NCBI GenBank assembly: GCA_963767835.1
Contig: CAVYFY010000015.1
Location: 62,001-126,000 of the forward strand
Origin: SIAQ01 sp963767835
GTDB taxonomy: Bacteria; Planctomycetota; Planctomycetia; Gemmatales; Gemmataceae
Direction: 5' to 3'
DNA length: 64,000 bases
The notes below the pieces were generated by a model. That model did no database searches, was not told the origin of the DNA, and worked only from the letters and a program-made list of their open reading frames with translations. Positions 17,750 through 27,045 of the stretch are shown here, in pieces; position 1 is the first letter of the stretch, and each line of letters opens with the position of its first letter. The position numbers were made by a program, and so were the translations under genes.

Positions 17750-17874
17750 AAATCTACAAACCGGGCGAGTCGGTCCCGGTGATTCTCGACGGCAACGAGA
17801 TCGGCAGGATCGCGGTCGACGCGATCCTGCCGTAAGCGCCGTTTCGCCCAAGGTTTTTCCAGGAGTTGCTCTCC

Positions 17875-18261
17875 ATGGCAAAGATCCCACCATTGATCGC
17901 CAATCGTGTGCCAGTCATGCGGCAACTAGCCCAGATGGCTCGGGACAACGGCGAGTTTTTCTTCTATATTCGCATCGCCGAATCGCTCCTGCCCGAAGAA
18001 CGAGGCTTGCGTTACGAGGACCCATTAATCGAAGCATTGTCCGAGGCCGGGCTGGGGCGAGTTACCGGTGGCGGACAGCAGCTTGGAGAGGGGAATTCCG
18101 TTGTGTATTGTGGCATGGACGTCGTGGTGTCAGAACGTGTCCGTGGCCTCGCCCTCCTTCGCGAAGTACTATGCGACAACGGTGCGCCGCCAGGAACGGT
18201 TATCGAAGAACACGTGCCGCATTACCGTGAGCATTCATTGACAAAGGCCCGTAAGAAGTAG
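17875..18261 (+). CDS. Hypothetical protein, unknown family
   Basis: A 128-residue protein starts at ATG 17875, 39 bases after the disrupted Uma2 gene, with AGGAG upstream. It is soluble, with no signal peptide. Notable segments are FFFYIRIAESLLPEERGL, GGGQQLGEGN and RGLALLREVLCDNGAPPGTV. The balanced composition suggests a folded single domain. I do not recognise it and infer no function. Confidence 0.55.
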   Translation: MAKIPPLIANRVPVMRQLAQMARDNGEFFFYIRIAESLLPEERGLRYEDPLIEALSEAGLGRVTGGGQQLGEGNSVVYCGMDVVVSERVRGLALLREVLCDNGAPPGTVIEEHVPHYREHSLTKARKK

Positions 18262-18332
18262 CCGGCTCAGATCAAGTAGATTCCTCTCGCCAGCCAGTGG
18301 ATTTTGCCCGCGCGAATGACACAATAATCCGC

Positions 18333-19145
18333 ATGAGCCTCATCGTTGAAAATCTCTGCAAGAGCTACCCCACGCGCAGCGGCAACCTCGAAGTGCTCCG
18401 CGGCGTCAACCTCACCCTCGCCGACGCCGAAGCGCTCGCCATCCTCGGGCCGTCCGGCTCCGGCAAGAGCACTCTCCTTTATCTGCTCGGCACGCTCGAA
18501 CGGCCCAGCTCCGGGTCGTACAAGCTCGGCGCTCAGGAGCCGTTCACGTTGAACGATCGCGGGCTCGCCCATTTTCGCAATCGCAGCATCGGCTTCGTGT
18601 TTCAGGACCATCATCTGTTGCCGCAATGCTCGGTGCTGGAGAACGTGTTGATCCCGGCGCTCGCGGGGCAGGAGTCAGGGGTCCGCAATCATGAATTGCG
18701 TGCCCGTCAATTGCTCGAGCGCGTCGGCCTGTCGCATCGGCTCGAACATCGCCCCGCGGAGTTGTCCGGCGGCGAACGGCAGCGCGTGGCCGTCGCCCGC
18801 GCCCTGATCTTGCAACCGGTGCTGTTGCTTGCCGATGAGCCGACCGGCAATCTCGACCGCAAGACAGCCCAAACGGTCGGCGAGTTGCTGATGGAGCTGC
18901 ACCAGCAAGAAAAGACCATGCTGATCGTGGTCACGCACAGCCCGGAGCTAGCGAAGCTGTTGCCGCGCCGCATGGAGATGCTCGATGGAGGCGCTGGCCG
19001 ACGTAAAATAGCCTCGCCGAGTTGGGCGCCTCGCCGCTCGCTTGCGGTTTCGCACACGGAATGCCGTGCAAGCGTGGGATTCGGTGCGCGTAAAACTGCA
19101 AGCGAGCATTCATCCGATTTGGCGACAAACGGAATCCGCGAATGA
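18333..19145 (+). CDS. LolD/MacB-type ABC transporter ATP-binding protein
   Basis: Starting at ATG 18333 (270 residues), the protein has Walker A LGPSGSGKST, Q-loop VFQDHHLLPQ, signature LSGGERQR, Walker B VLLLADEPTGNLD and H-loop VVTHSPELA. The DEPTGNLD form is typical of LolD/MacB/FtsE ATPases that energise FtsX-type permeases. Its stop overlaps the next start (ATGA at 19142-19145), so the two are translationally coupled. The last ~45 residues after MLDGG are atypical and encoded by a dispersed palindrome, so the native protein may once have ended earlier. Confidence 0.92.
   Translation: MSLIVENLCKSYPTRSGNLEVLRGVNLTLADAEALAILGPSGSGKSTLLYLLGTLERPSSGSYKLGAQEPFTLNDRGLAHFRNRSIGFVFQDHHLLPQCSVLENVLIPALAGQESGVRNHELRARQLLERVGLSHRLEHRPAELSGGERQRVAVARALILQPVLLLADEPTGNLDRKTAQTVGELLMELHQQEKTMLIVVTHSPELAKLLPRRMEMLDGGAGRRKIASPSWAPRRSLAVSHTECRASVGFGARKTASEHSSDLATNGIRE
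19036..19107. repeat. Dispersed palindrome inside the 3' end of the ABC ATPase gene
   Basis: Arms GCTCGCTTGC (19036-19045) and GCAAGCGAGC (19098-19107) are perfect, with further pairing inside (TTTCGCAC against GTGCGCG). It lengthens the C-terminus of the upstream ABC protein. Confidence 0.65.
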
Positions 19146-22100
19146 GCTTCAAAACCCTGCTCCTGCGCAATCTGCTATACCACTGGCGCGGCAATCTCGC
19201 CGTCATGTTCGGTATTGCACTTGGGACGGCGGTGTTGACCGGCGCGTTGCTCGTCGGCGATTCGCTGCGCGGCAGCTTGAAAGCACTCACGCTCGATCAA
19301 CTCGGCTGGGTCGAGGAGGCGATGCTGCCGGGCCGATTCTTTCGCGCCGATTTGGCCCGGGAGATTGCCGCCGAGGGTGGGGCACGCTGCGTTCCCGTTT
19401 TGATGATGCAAGGGAGCGCGATCCACAGTTCTGAGCGTGCCGGCAAGGTCACGGTCCTCGGCGTCGATGCGTCGTTTTGGCCACAGGAGCAGATTCCCGA
19501 GAGCTCGGCGTTCTGGGAATCCGCGGCGGCGGAGGTCGTGCTCAACCATGCGCTGGCGACGGCGCTCGGCGTCAAAGTCGGCGACACGGTCGAAGTGAAT
19601 CTGCAAAAGCCCGACAAGGCGCCGCGCGAGACGCTGCTGGGCGAGCGCAAGGTTGGCGAGGTGAGCGAGGCGATCTCATTGAAGGTGCGGGCGATTGTGC
19701 CGGACGAGGGGATGGGGCGGTTTTCACTGAAGCCGACGCCCGAGCCGGTGCGCAATGCTTTCGTGCCGTTGCGTTTTTTGCAGAAGAAGCTCGACCTGGC
19801 GGGGCGCGCCAATGCTCTGCTTTCTGTCGCCCCGAAAGAGGATGATCTTCCGGTGGGCTTCCTTCCGATGCCTGCGTCATATCGCATCCGACGGGCATTA
19901 TCAGAACGATTAAGGCTCGACGATTGGGGCCTGCGCTGGCGTTCACCGCGGGATCGCGGTGAGGGCTTGCTGCGCTTTCTCGATCCGCAAAATTTCGACG
20001 ACGGCAAACTCAAACGGCAGCGCTGGAGCGTCAAGGTCGCCGATGACGAAGTGGCCGCTGCCGAGCAGAAGGGGGAGAAGCTCGTTATCGAGAAGAAGAA
20101 CGACCGGAAGATTTACTGGCGCAGCCGCGTGCCTGACGAATTGGCCGAGGCCGCCAACCAAAATGGCGGCATTTTGACGAAGGACCGCGCGGTCGCTTTC
20201 TACTTGGCGAAACGCAATTACTATCTGCTCGAAAGCCAGCGCATGATCCTCGACCCGGCCATTGTCAAAACCGTGCGCGAGCTCGAAGAGAAGCGCACCG
20301 ACGCGTGGGCCGAGATCAGCATCTACCTCGCGGATAGCCTCGGCATTGGCAAAATCATCGTCCCCTATGCAATCGTCGCGTCCATCGAGGTGGAGCGCGG
20401 CGCGCCCGTCGGCCCCGATGTCGCGCTCGGCGATGCCGACATCGCCGTGCTCGATTGGCCCGGCTCCAATCTGCATGTCAAGCCCGGCAGTATCCTGACC
20501 GTCAGCTATTTTTCACCCACCGAAAAAAATCATCTGCATCTAAAAGTCGCGAATTTCAAGGTCCGAGCGTTACCCAAACTCGAAGGCCAGCTCGATGACC
20601 CCGATTTGACGCCCGAGTTTCCCGGCATCACCGATCAGGCCAACATGGCGAATTGGCAGAACCCGCCGTTCCCGTTCAATCGGAAACGCGTCAAGAAAGC
20701 CGACGAGGATTACTGGAGCCGCTACCGCACCACGCCCAAGGCGTACATCAGCATGGCGACCGCGAAGGCGCTATGGGGCAGCCGATTCGGCGACATCACC
20801 TCGATCCGTATCACGAAAGACGGGGCGTCGAATCCCGAGACGCTGCCGGCCGAACTATTGGCGGCGCTCACGCCGGAGCAGGGGGGCTTCGTCTTTCAGA
20901 ACGTGCGCGAGCAGGCGCTCAAGGCGAGCGGAGGCAGCAGCGATTTCGGGGAGCTCTTCATCTACTTCAGCTTTGTCCTGATCGTGTCATCGCTCCTCTT
21001 GGTCGGCTTGCTGGTACGTCTCAACATGGACCGCCGGGCCGCGGAAATGGGCTTGCTGCTGGCGGTCGGCTGGAATCATCGGCGCATCCGTCGGTTGCTG
21101 CTCGGGGAAGGTGCGCTGCTGGCTTTAATCGGTGGGCTGATCGGCCTGGGCGCGGCATTGCTCTTTGGCGAGTTGATGCTCAAGCTACTGTCCGCGACCT
21201 GGCCCGGCGGCGCGGAGCTCACCTTCCTTCACCTGTACACCAGGCCGATCAGCTTTGCCATCGGTTACGCGGCGTCGTTTTTGGTCAGTCTGTTGACGCT
21301 GTTCCTGGCGACGCGCGGGCTGGCCAAGTTGTCGCCGCGCTCGCTGCTGTCGGGCGAAACGGGGCCAACGATGGGGCTGGCCTCTGCGAAGCCTGGATGG
21401 AGCCGCTGGTTGGTTCCGGTCGGCCTTGTCGGGGCGCTGATTCTCGTTGGCGTGGCGCGCATCGAACCGGCGGGCGAAGCGCAGGCCGGCTACTTTTTCG
21501 GCAGCGGGGCGTTGCTTTTGACCGCGGCCCTTGCCGGCGTGTGGAACGGGCTCAAACGGAGCAATCGCATCAGCTCGCCGCAACCGACCTTGACCAAGCT
21601 CGGCCTGCGCAATGCCGGGCGTCATGCGGTGCGCAGCGTCTTGACGGTGGGGTTGCTCGCGGCGGCGGCGTTCCTGATCGTCGCTGTCGAGTCATTCCAC
21701 AAAGGGCCCGATCACGATTTTCACGAGCGGACGGGCGGCTCGGGCGGGTTCGCGTTCTATGCCGACGGGAGCGTGCCGGTTTTCGAAGATCTCGATCAGT
21801 CGGATGTGCGCCGCCGACTCGGACTCGACACGCCGGACTTGCGCAAGGTCCGTTTCTTTCCATGCCGCGTGCAGGCCGGCGATGACGCGAGCTGTCTGAA
21901 TCTTTACAAACCGCTCAAGCCGCGCGTCATGGCGTTCTCGAAAGTGCTGATCGGACGCGGCGGATTTCAATTCGCTGGCTCCCTGGCGACGACCGATGCA
22001 GAAAAGGAAAATCCCTGGCTGCTGCTGCAAAATGCCTCCGCTCCCCCCGGTAATCCTGGGAAGGGTAAGGCGCACTACGACGCCGCCATTCCTGCCATCG

Positions 22101-22811
22101 TTGATGCCACCACGGCGGAATGGAATCTGAAGGTCAAGCTCGGCGACACCTTCGAAATGAACAATGACGAAGGCAAACCGGTGAAGCTTCGTGTCGTCGG
22201 CCTGTTGCAAGAGAGCATCTTCCAGAGCGAGGTGCTCGTCTCCGAGGCGAACTTCTTGAAGCTGTTTCCCCGGCAAGAGGGATTCTCGTTCTTCTTGATC
22301 GACGCCGGCACGGCCGATGAAGCCGATTTGAAAACCATCGAACAACAGCTCGGCAAGGGGCTGGAAGCGACCGGCCTGGACGTGGCGACCACCGCGAGTC
22401 GATTGCAAGGATACCTGGCGGTCGAGAACACCTACCTGCTGACTTTCCAGGCGCTCGGCGCTCTTGGCCTGTTGCTCGGCGCCGCGGGGCTGGCCATCGT
22501 CCTGTTGCGCGGCGTCTGGGAACGCCGGGCCGAGCTGGCCTTGCTGACCGCGCTCGGATTCGGCAGCGGGCAACTCGCCTGGCTGGTCCTTGTGGAGAAC
22601 GCGTTTTTGCTGATGCTGGGCCTGGCCGCGGGCACCATTTCCGCGCTGCTGGCGGTCGCGCCGCATCTGGTCGGCGCCGGCGCCCACGTGCTTTGGTTGC
22701 ACATCGCGGGACTCTTGGCGAGCGTGCTCGTCGTCGGCGTTTTGTCCGCAGCGCTCGCCGTCTGGTCCACGCTGCACACGCCGCTGCTGATACGCGCTGC
22801 GCCGCGAATAA
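19142..22811 (+). CDS. Very large FtsX-family ABC permease
   Basis: A first membrane helix (FGIALGTAVLTGALLVGD) is followed by a ~570-residue extracytoplasmic domain. An FtsX block of three helices follows, around residues 603-780 (FSFVLIVSSLLLVGLLV, RRAAEMGLLLAVGW, LLLGEGALLALIGG). Then come two central helices, a second large soluble region, and a last FtsX block (1100-1215, with WERRAELALLTALGFGSGQL). Two FtsX blocks make it MacB/LolCE-like in duplicate. The open frame runs on to 22984, but one base removed near 22793 gives the usual ending ALRRE at TAA 22809-22811. Confidence 0.85.
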
Positions 22812-22883
22812 GGCATCCAGCGATGCACTTTGCCAATGGGCCGACTACAATGTTGATGGCGTTGGAACTAGGAGCGGGAAAGC

Positions 22884-23462
22884 ATGGCACAAGAAGACAA
22901 AGGCCTGGTGGCGCGCGGGTTGTTTTTACTCGCGCTGATCGGCTGCCTGGTGGCATTCGTGTTGAAGATCCTATTCTGGAATAACGAGCCCTCGGCCGGG
23001 ATGGAGCAGACGCCGCCGGAGCAATATGTCGCGCTGGCGGTCGCGCCGAATCTGGCGCCGTTTCCGGCGAGCGTATGCTGGGCCGCATTGCCCCTTTTGT
23101 GCGACACATTGCCGAGCGCGCCGGGCTGGGAGATTCGTTATAACGCGGCCGCATCGCTGGCACGGCTCGGCAGCCGGGAGACTCCGTGGCCGCTCCTTCG
23201 CGAAATGCTTGACGAGAAACAGCAACTGCGCAATGCGCGGGTTCGGCAACCCGACGGCAAGGACATTTACGATGAGAGCGCCGCCCGCTCGACAACGATC
23301 GCGGCGCTGCGGGCCATCGCCGCTTGGCACGATCAGCGAAAGGGGGACGCGGCACCGCCGGAGCTGCGCGACATCTATCCAATCGTGGACGAACTCGCGG
23401 AAAACTCGCAGGGCGAGGTCAAAAACCAGGCCGAGAAAGCCCGCGCGACATTCTTTCGGTGA
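22884..23462 (+). CDS. Membrane-anchored hypothetical protein, HEAT-like
   Basis: A 192-residue protein starts at ATG 22884 after GGAGCGGGAAAGC. It has one N-terminal membrane helix (ARGLFLLALIGCLVAFVLKILFW, about residues 10-32) and a soluble helical domain (GWEIRYNAAASLARLGSRET, TIAALRAIAAWHD) resembling HEAT-type repeats. Position after the permease suggests an accessory of the ABC system, but this is only context. The function is unknown. Confidence 0.65.
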   Translation: MAQEDKGLVARGLFLLALIGCLVAFVLKILFWNNEPSAGMEQTPPEQYVALAVAPNLAPFPASVCWAALPLLCDTLPSAPGWEIRYNAAASLARLGSRETPWPLLREMLDEKQQLRNARVRQPDGKDIYDESAARSTTIAALRAIAAWHDQRKGDAAPPELRDIYPIVDELAENSQGEVKNQAEKARATFFR

Positions 23463-23474
23463 ATGGAGACCGCC

Positions 23475-24469
23475 ATGAAGGCCGCTTGCCTGACCAGCAC
23501 CGGCGCACCCGATGTGCTGCAATATGGCGACTTGCCGACGCCGACCCCGCAGGCCGGCGAAATCCTGGTTCACGTCGCGGCGGCGGCGCTCAATCCGATC
23601 GACGCCTACGTCCGCTCCGGGACCGTCGCCATGCAACTGCCGATGCCGTTCATCACCGGCAGCGATGTCGCCGGCACGGTCGAGGCGGTCGGCGCAGGCG
23701 TCAAGCGCTTCAAGATCGGCGGCGCGTCTGGGCTTCCAATCAAGGTTTGCTCGGCCGGCAAGGAAGTTGCGCGGAATATGTCTGCGCCTCCGAAGATTGG
23801 TTCTTCCCGGTCCCCGCGGGCGTCTCCGATGACGCGGCTGCCGGCGCCGCCCTCGTTGGCATCACGGCCCATCGCGGCCTGTTCCACTGCGCCAAACTCC
23901 AGGCCGGCGAAACCGTCTTCGTCAATGGCGGCACCGGCGGCGTCGGCGCCATGGTCGTGCAGATGTCCAAAGCCACCGGCGCCAAGGTCATCGCCACGGT
24001 TGGCTCGGCCGAGAAAGCGAAGTTGTGCCAAAGCTGGGGCGCCGATTGTGTCATCAACTACAAGACCGACGATGTGCCGGCTCAGGTCAAGAAATTCACC
24101 GAAGACAAGGGCGTCAACGTCTGGTACGAAACGCAGCGCGAGCCCGACTTCGTCAAGACGTTTCCGTTGATCGCGCCGCGCGGCCGCATGATCGTGATGG
24201 CGGGCCGCACCGCTCAGCCGATCTTCCCCTTGGGCCAGTTCTACCCGCGCGATCTATCGCTGTTCGGCTTCGCGATGTTCAACGCCTCGGCCGCCGAGCA
24301 GCGCCCCGCCGGCGATGACATCACGCGCTGGCTTGCCGCCACGAAGCTGCACGTCCATATCGGCAAAACCTTCAAGTTCGCGGAGGCCGCCGCCGCCCAT
24401 CGTTTTCTGGAAGAAAACACCCTGCAAAAAGCCGGCACGCTAATCGGGAAGATCGTGCTGCACCCGTAG
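23475..24469 (+). CDS. Zinc-free quinone oxidoreductase / MDR-family reductase (one frame break)
   Basis: The N-terminal frame (MKAACLTSTGAPDVLQYGDL, ALNPIDAYVRSG, PFITGSDVAGTVEAVGAGV) and the C-terminal frame (FFPVPAGVSDDAAAGAALVG, NGGTGGVGAMVVQMSKATGA) are the catalytic and NADPH-binding halves of an NADPH:quinone-reductase-like MDR protein. They are offset by an indel near 23725. The corrected protein has ~331 residues, the normal size. It would use NADPH to reduce quinones or enones in the cytosol. The cysteine and histidine zinc ligands of alcohol dehydrogenases are absent. Confidence 0.85.
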
Positions 24470-24560
24470 CTCCACGTGCTCTTGGCCCCGGCACAGACCA
24501 GTGGTACAATTCAATTCGTAATTGTTTTGTGCTAAACGGCAACGGTCAGGAGAGTGCCCT

Positions 24561-24803
24561 ATGGAGAAATCGCCTTTGCAGGACTGGGCGAAGACGACGC
24601 CGTTCATCCCTTTCACTGTCACCATGTCAAGTGGCCGGCAGATACCGGTGACCAGTCCAGAGATGATCATTCTGGGCCGCCGCTGGGACAGTGTGGCATT
24701 CGTTGACCACCAAGGTTACGATCGAATCGTCGTGCTCCAGCACGCTCAGATCAACACCATCGACGCATACGACCCAGTCCAATCGGCTCTGCCGCCGGAG
24801 TAG
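24561..24803 (+). CDS. Small planctomycete protein (F-PFTV family)
   Basis: An 80-residue protein starts at ATG 24561, with AGGAGAGTGCCCT upstream. It contains PFIPFTVTMSSGRQIPVTSP and later VAFVDHQGYDRIVVLQHAQI. The pattern (a)PFxPFTxxxxxGRxxxV is shared with the protein at 11900, so both belong to one short strand-rich family. No function is known. It is followed by 120 bases with no feature and then the channel cassette. Confidence 0.6.
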   Translation: MEKSPLQDWAKTTPFIPFTVTMSSGRQIPVTSPEMIILGRRWDSVAFVDHQGYDRIVVLQHAQINTIDAYDPVQSALPPE

Positions 24804-24924
24804 GCAATAAACCGCTCTTTCCATGAAATCGCCATTTCTGATAAGCTTGACATTCTCGATACAATAGGGAATGGTTGATTGTTAACGATCGGCAACCGCA
24901 CGCGCTGATCCGAAGGATTGTCTC

Positions 24925-25778
24925 ATGGCATTAACCCCCTCGCAACGGCCGACGCGCGAATGGACGCTGCTGGTCCTCACGCTGATTCTCGTCGGCTTGA
25001 TCGTCGTCCCGCTGTGGCAGAAGTATGCCGCGGAGCAGACCTGGTTCGATTGGCCTCCCGAGCGCTGGGCGAAACTGCTGCTGGGGCCCGAGCAGATTGC
25101 CTGCTATTGCTGCTTCATCTGGGGCTTCCTCATTTTCCTGGGCCGTTACCGCGAGATGCGCCGCCAGCGCCGCGCTTTCGCGCTCGGTTTTCTTCCCATC
25201 GACGACGGCGCCCGCATCCTGCCGGAAGATGCCCGGCCCTTGCAGCGCGCTCTCGACCAAGTGACGGCGGCGCGTGGTCCATTCATTCTGGCCAACATGA
25301 TCCGGGCCGGCCTGTCGAAACTGTCGTTGAGCCGATCGAGCCTCGATGTACGCGAGACGCTGAAGACGCAGGCGGAAGCCGACCTGGGCCGATTGATTTC
25401 CAGCATGGCGACCATGAATTATCTTGCCTGGGCCATCCCCGCGGTCGGCTTCTTCGGCACGGTCCGCGGGCTGGCGGGAAGCATGACGCTTGCGGGGCAA
25501 GGGGGCGAGCAGCTTCGCATCGCCACGGAGCATCTGACCGTGGCCTTCGATTGCACGCTGGTGGCGCTGGGGTTGAGCCTGGTGTCGATGTTTTTCATCC
25601 ACGTGCTGCAGCGCGAGGAGGAATCGCTGCTGATCGATTGCCAGCAGTATTGCCTGGAGCATCTGGTCAACCGGATTTACGAGCCGGACGCGGGAACCGG
25701 CGTGGCGGACATGGATGGGGACGTGGAATTGGTGTCCGGGATGACGGCGCTCGGCCCGACAGAGAGGGCGCGCGATGA
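24925..25778 (+). CDS. MotA/TolQ/ExbB-type proton channel subunit
   Basis: Four membrane helices lie near residues 14-32, 57-74, 185-203 and 222-242. The last pair carries the family core (AIPAVGFFGTVRGLAGSM, then FDCTLVALGLSLVSMFF), with a long cytoplasmic segment between helices 2 and 3. This is the A-subunit architecture of proton-driven stators. The current frame runs on to 26781 across the whole next gene, which is implausible. A neighbouring frame ends TGA 25776-25778, overlapping the next ATG (ATGA). So a one-base error near 25700-25770 is likely. Length is ~285 residues. Confidence 0.82.
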
Positions 25779-26992
25779 CGGTGCTGACATTCGACTGGAA
25801 TGCGACGCGCGTGCGGGCGGTCATGGGGCGCGCCGGGGAGGTTCCCTTGCCGATTCCGCTGGAGCCGCCCGGCGCCGAACTGCCGCTGACGATCGGTCTG
25901 GACAAATCGAGCGCCGAGGTGGGGAACGCCGCGCTGGGCCGATGTCGGATATCGGCGCGGCAGATGTGCACGTCGTTTCTGCCGCACCTGGGAACCGCCC
26001 GGCGCTGGCAGTCGGGCCGGCATTCGCTCGACGCTCAAGCCGCCTGCGAACTCGTCTGGCGGCGCTTGCAGCCGTTGGCGTCCGGCGCCCGGGCAGTCGT
26101 TCTCACCACACCGGGTTACTTCGATCCCAGCCAGACGGAAGCCCTGCGCAAGCTCGGCGAAAAGGCCCGGCTGCCGGCGCTGGGTTCGGTGTCAACGATC
26201 CTGGCCGCAGCTCTGGCCGGGCACGCCGAGCGCTTTTGGCAGCGCTCCGTCCTTGTCATCGACGCGGACGATCACGCCTTGACCCTCGGTTGGGTCAAGG
26301 GGCTCGGCGACCGGGCCCATTTGATCGAATGCCGATCGTTCACACAGCTCGGCGTCAGCGCGTGGAAGGATCGGCTCATCGACGCGCTGGCCGACCGCAT
26401 GATCCGCGTTCATCGCCGCGATCCGCGCGATGTGCCGAGCGCCGAGCAGAGCATTTTCGATCAGCTCGATGCGCTGGCGCTGGCGGCGTTGACGCGTCGG
26501 CCGATGCAAGTGGGCGTCAACGGCGAGCGCTGGTTTTCGCATTTGCTGGTGCATCCGGAACACACGGTGCATTTTTGCCGGGCGCTGGCGTTGCAGTCGG
26601 CCCAGGAAGCGAGCCGGCTATTGACGGGTTGGCCGGCAAGCGAACTGCCCCCCGCGATCGTGTTGACGCATCAAGCGAGCCGGCTGCCAGGCCTGATCGA
26701 CGCGCTGCAACCGCTGCTCGCCGAGCGCGGCTCGCCGTCGAGCGAAACGATCTTGCCGCCGACGAAGGTGACGGGTTTTGAGGAAGAAGATTTCGGCGCG
26801 GACCTCCTGAGCGCCGAAACGCCGCCGCGCAACGTGATGGTGCTGACGCCGGAAGCCCCGGCGCGGGCGGCGCACGCCTTGGCACAGTCATTCTGCGATG
26901 GGGAATTGCCGGTCGGGCATCTGGAAACGATTGCGCCGTTCACAAGAGCAGGCAGCAGACAGCAGGCGGCAGGCAGCCAGAACCGTCGTTGA
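25775..26992 (+). CDS. Actin/Hsp70-fold protein with degenerate nucleotide site
   Basis: This 405-residue protein overlaps the channel gene by four bases. The N-terminus VLTFDWNATRVRAVMG fits strands 1-2 of the actin/Hsp70 ATPase fold. ARAVVLTTPGYFDPSQTEAL plus LGSVSTILAAALAG closely parallels the Hsp70 VPAYF...Q...A and NEPTAAALA elements. The second phosphate loop (VLVIDADDHALTLGW) lacks the usual DxGGGT glycines, so ATP hydrolysis may be lost. The C-terminal 15 residues are repeat-encoded. No membrane helix. The role is probably scaffolding or regulation within the cassette (inference). Confidence 0.6.
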   Translation: MTVLTFDWNATRVRAVMGRAGEVPLPIPLEPPGAELPLTIGLDKSSAEVGNAALGRCRISARQMCTSFLPHLGTARRWQSGRHSLDAQAACELVWRRLQPLASGARAVVLTTPGYFDPSQTEALRKLGEKARLPALGSVSTILAAALAGHAERFWQRSVLVIDADDHALTLGWVKGLGDRAHLIECRSFTQLGVSAWKDRLIDALADRMIRVHRRDPRDVPSAEQSIFDQLDALALAALTRRPMQVGVNGERWFSHLLVHPEHTVHFCRALALQSAQEASRLLTGWPASELPPAIVLTHQASRLPGLIDALQPLLAERGSPSSETILPPTKVTGFEEEDFGADLLSAETPPRNVMVLTPEAPARAAHALAQSFCDGELPVGHLETIAPFTRAGSRQQAAGSQNRR

Positions 26993-27030
26993 TTCCCTGC
27001 TATCTGCTACGCGCTGTCTGCTACCTACTC
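26947..27030. repeat. CAGCAG/CTGCTG imperfect palindrome
   Basis: The GCAGGCAGCAGACAGCAGG-type segment on the left is mirrored by the GCTATCTGCTAC and GCTGTCTGCTACC segments on the right. The element covers the end of the actin-fold gene and the gap before the VWA gene. It resembles short mobile palindromes seen elsewhere in this window. Confidence 0.5.
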
Positions 27031-27045
27031 TTTCTGAGAAATGCC

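Larger units (their letters stand above)
16009..17835 (+). pseudogene. Uma2-family gene interrupted by an insertion sequence
   Basis: The 5' part starts at ATG 16009 (MSTNVSVEQYHAMIDAGVLT, ELLDGYLVEN) and runs to 16487. The 3' part resumes at 17755 with YKPGESVPVILDGNEIGRIA and ends at TAA 17833-17835. Removing the IS and one copy of its AAATC duplication restores GAA ATC TAC in frame. A second lesion lies near 16115: CCCAAAAGTCC gives a premature stop, while one extra A would restore KSPPHRVATGLTRKALE. The core PEPDVYAARG, VALLVEVAASS and AYARAKLPIYWIVN is typical Uma2. The gene is inactive because of the IS. Confidence 0.88.

Noticed and set aside
24925..26781. A 618-residue fusion of the channel protein with downstream sequence
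   Set aside because: After about residue 285 the translation is Arg/Ala-rich shadow of the next, clearly real gene; a one-base error near the junction explains the read-through.
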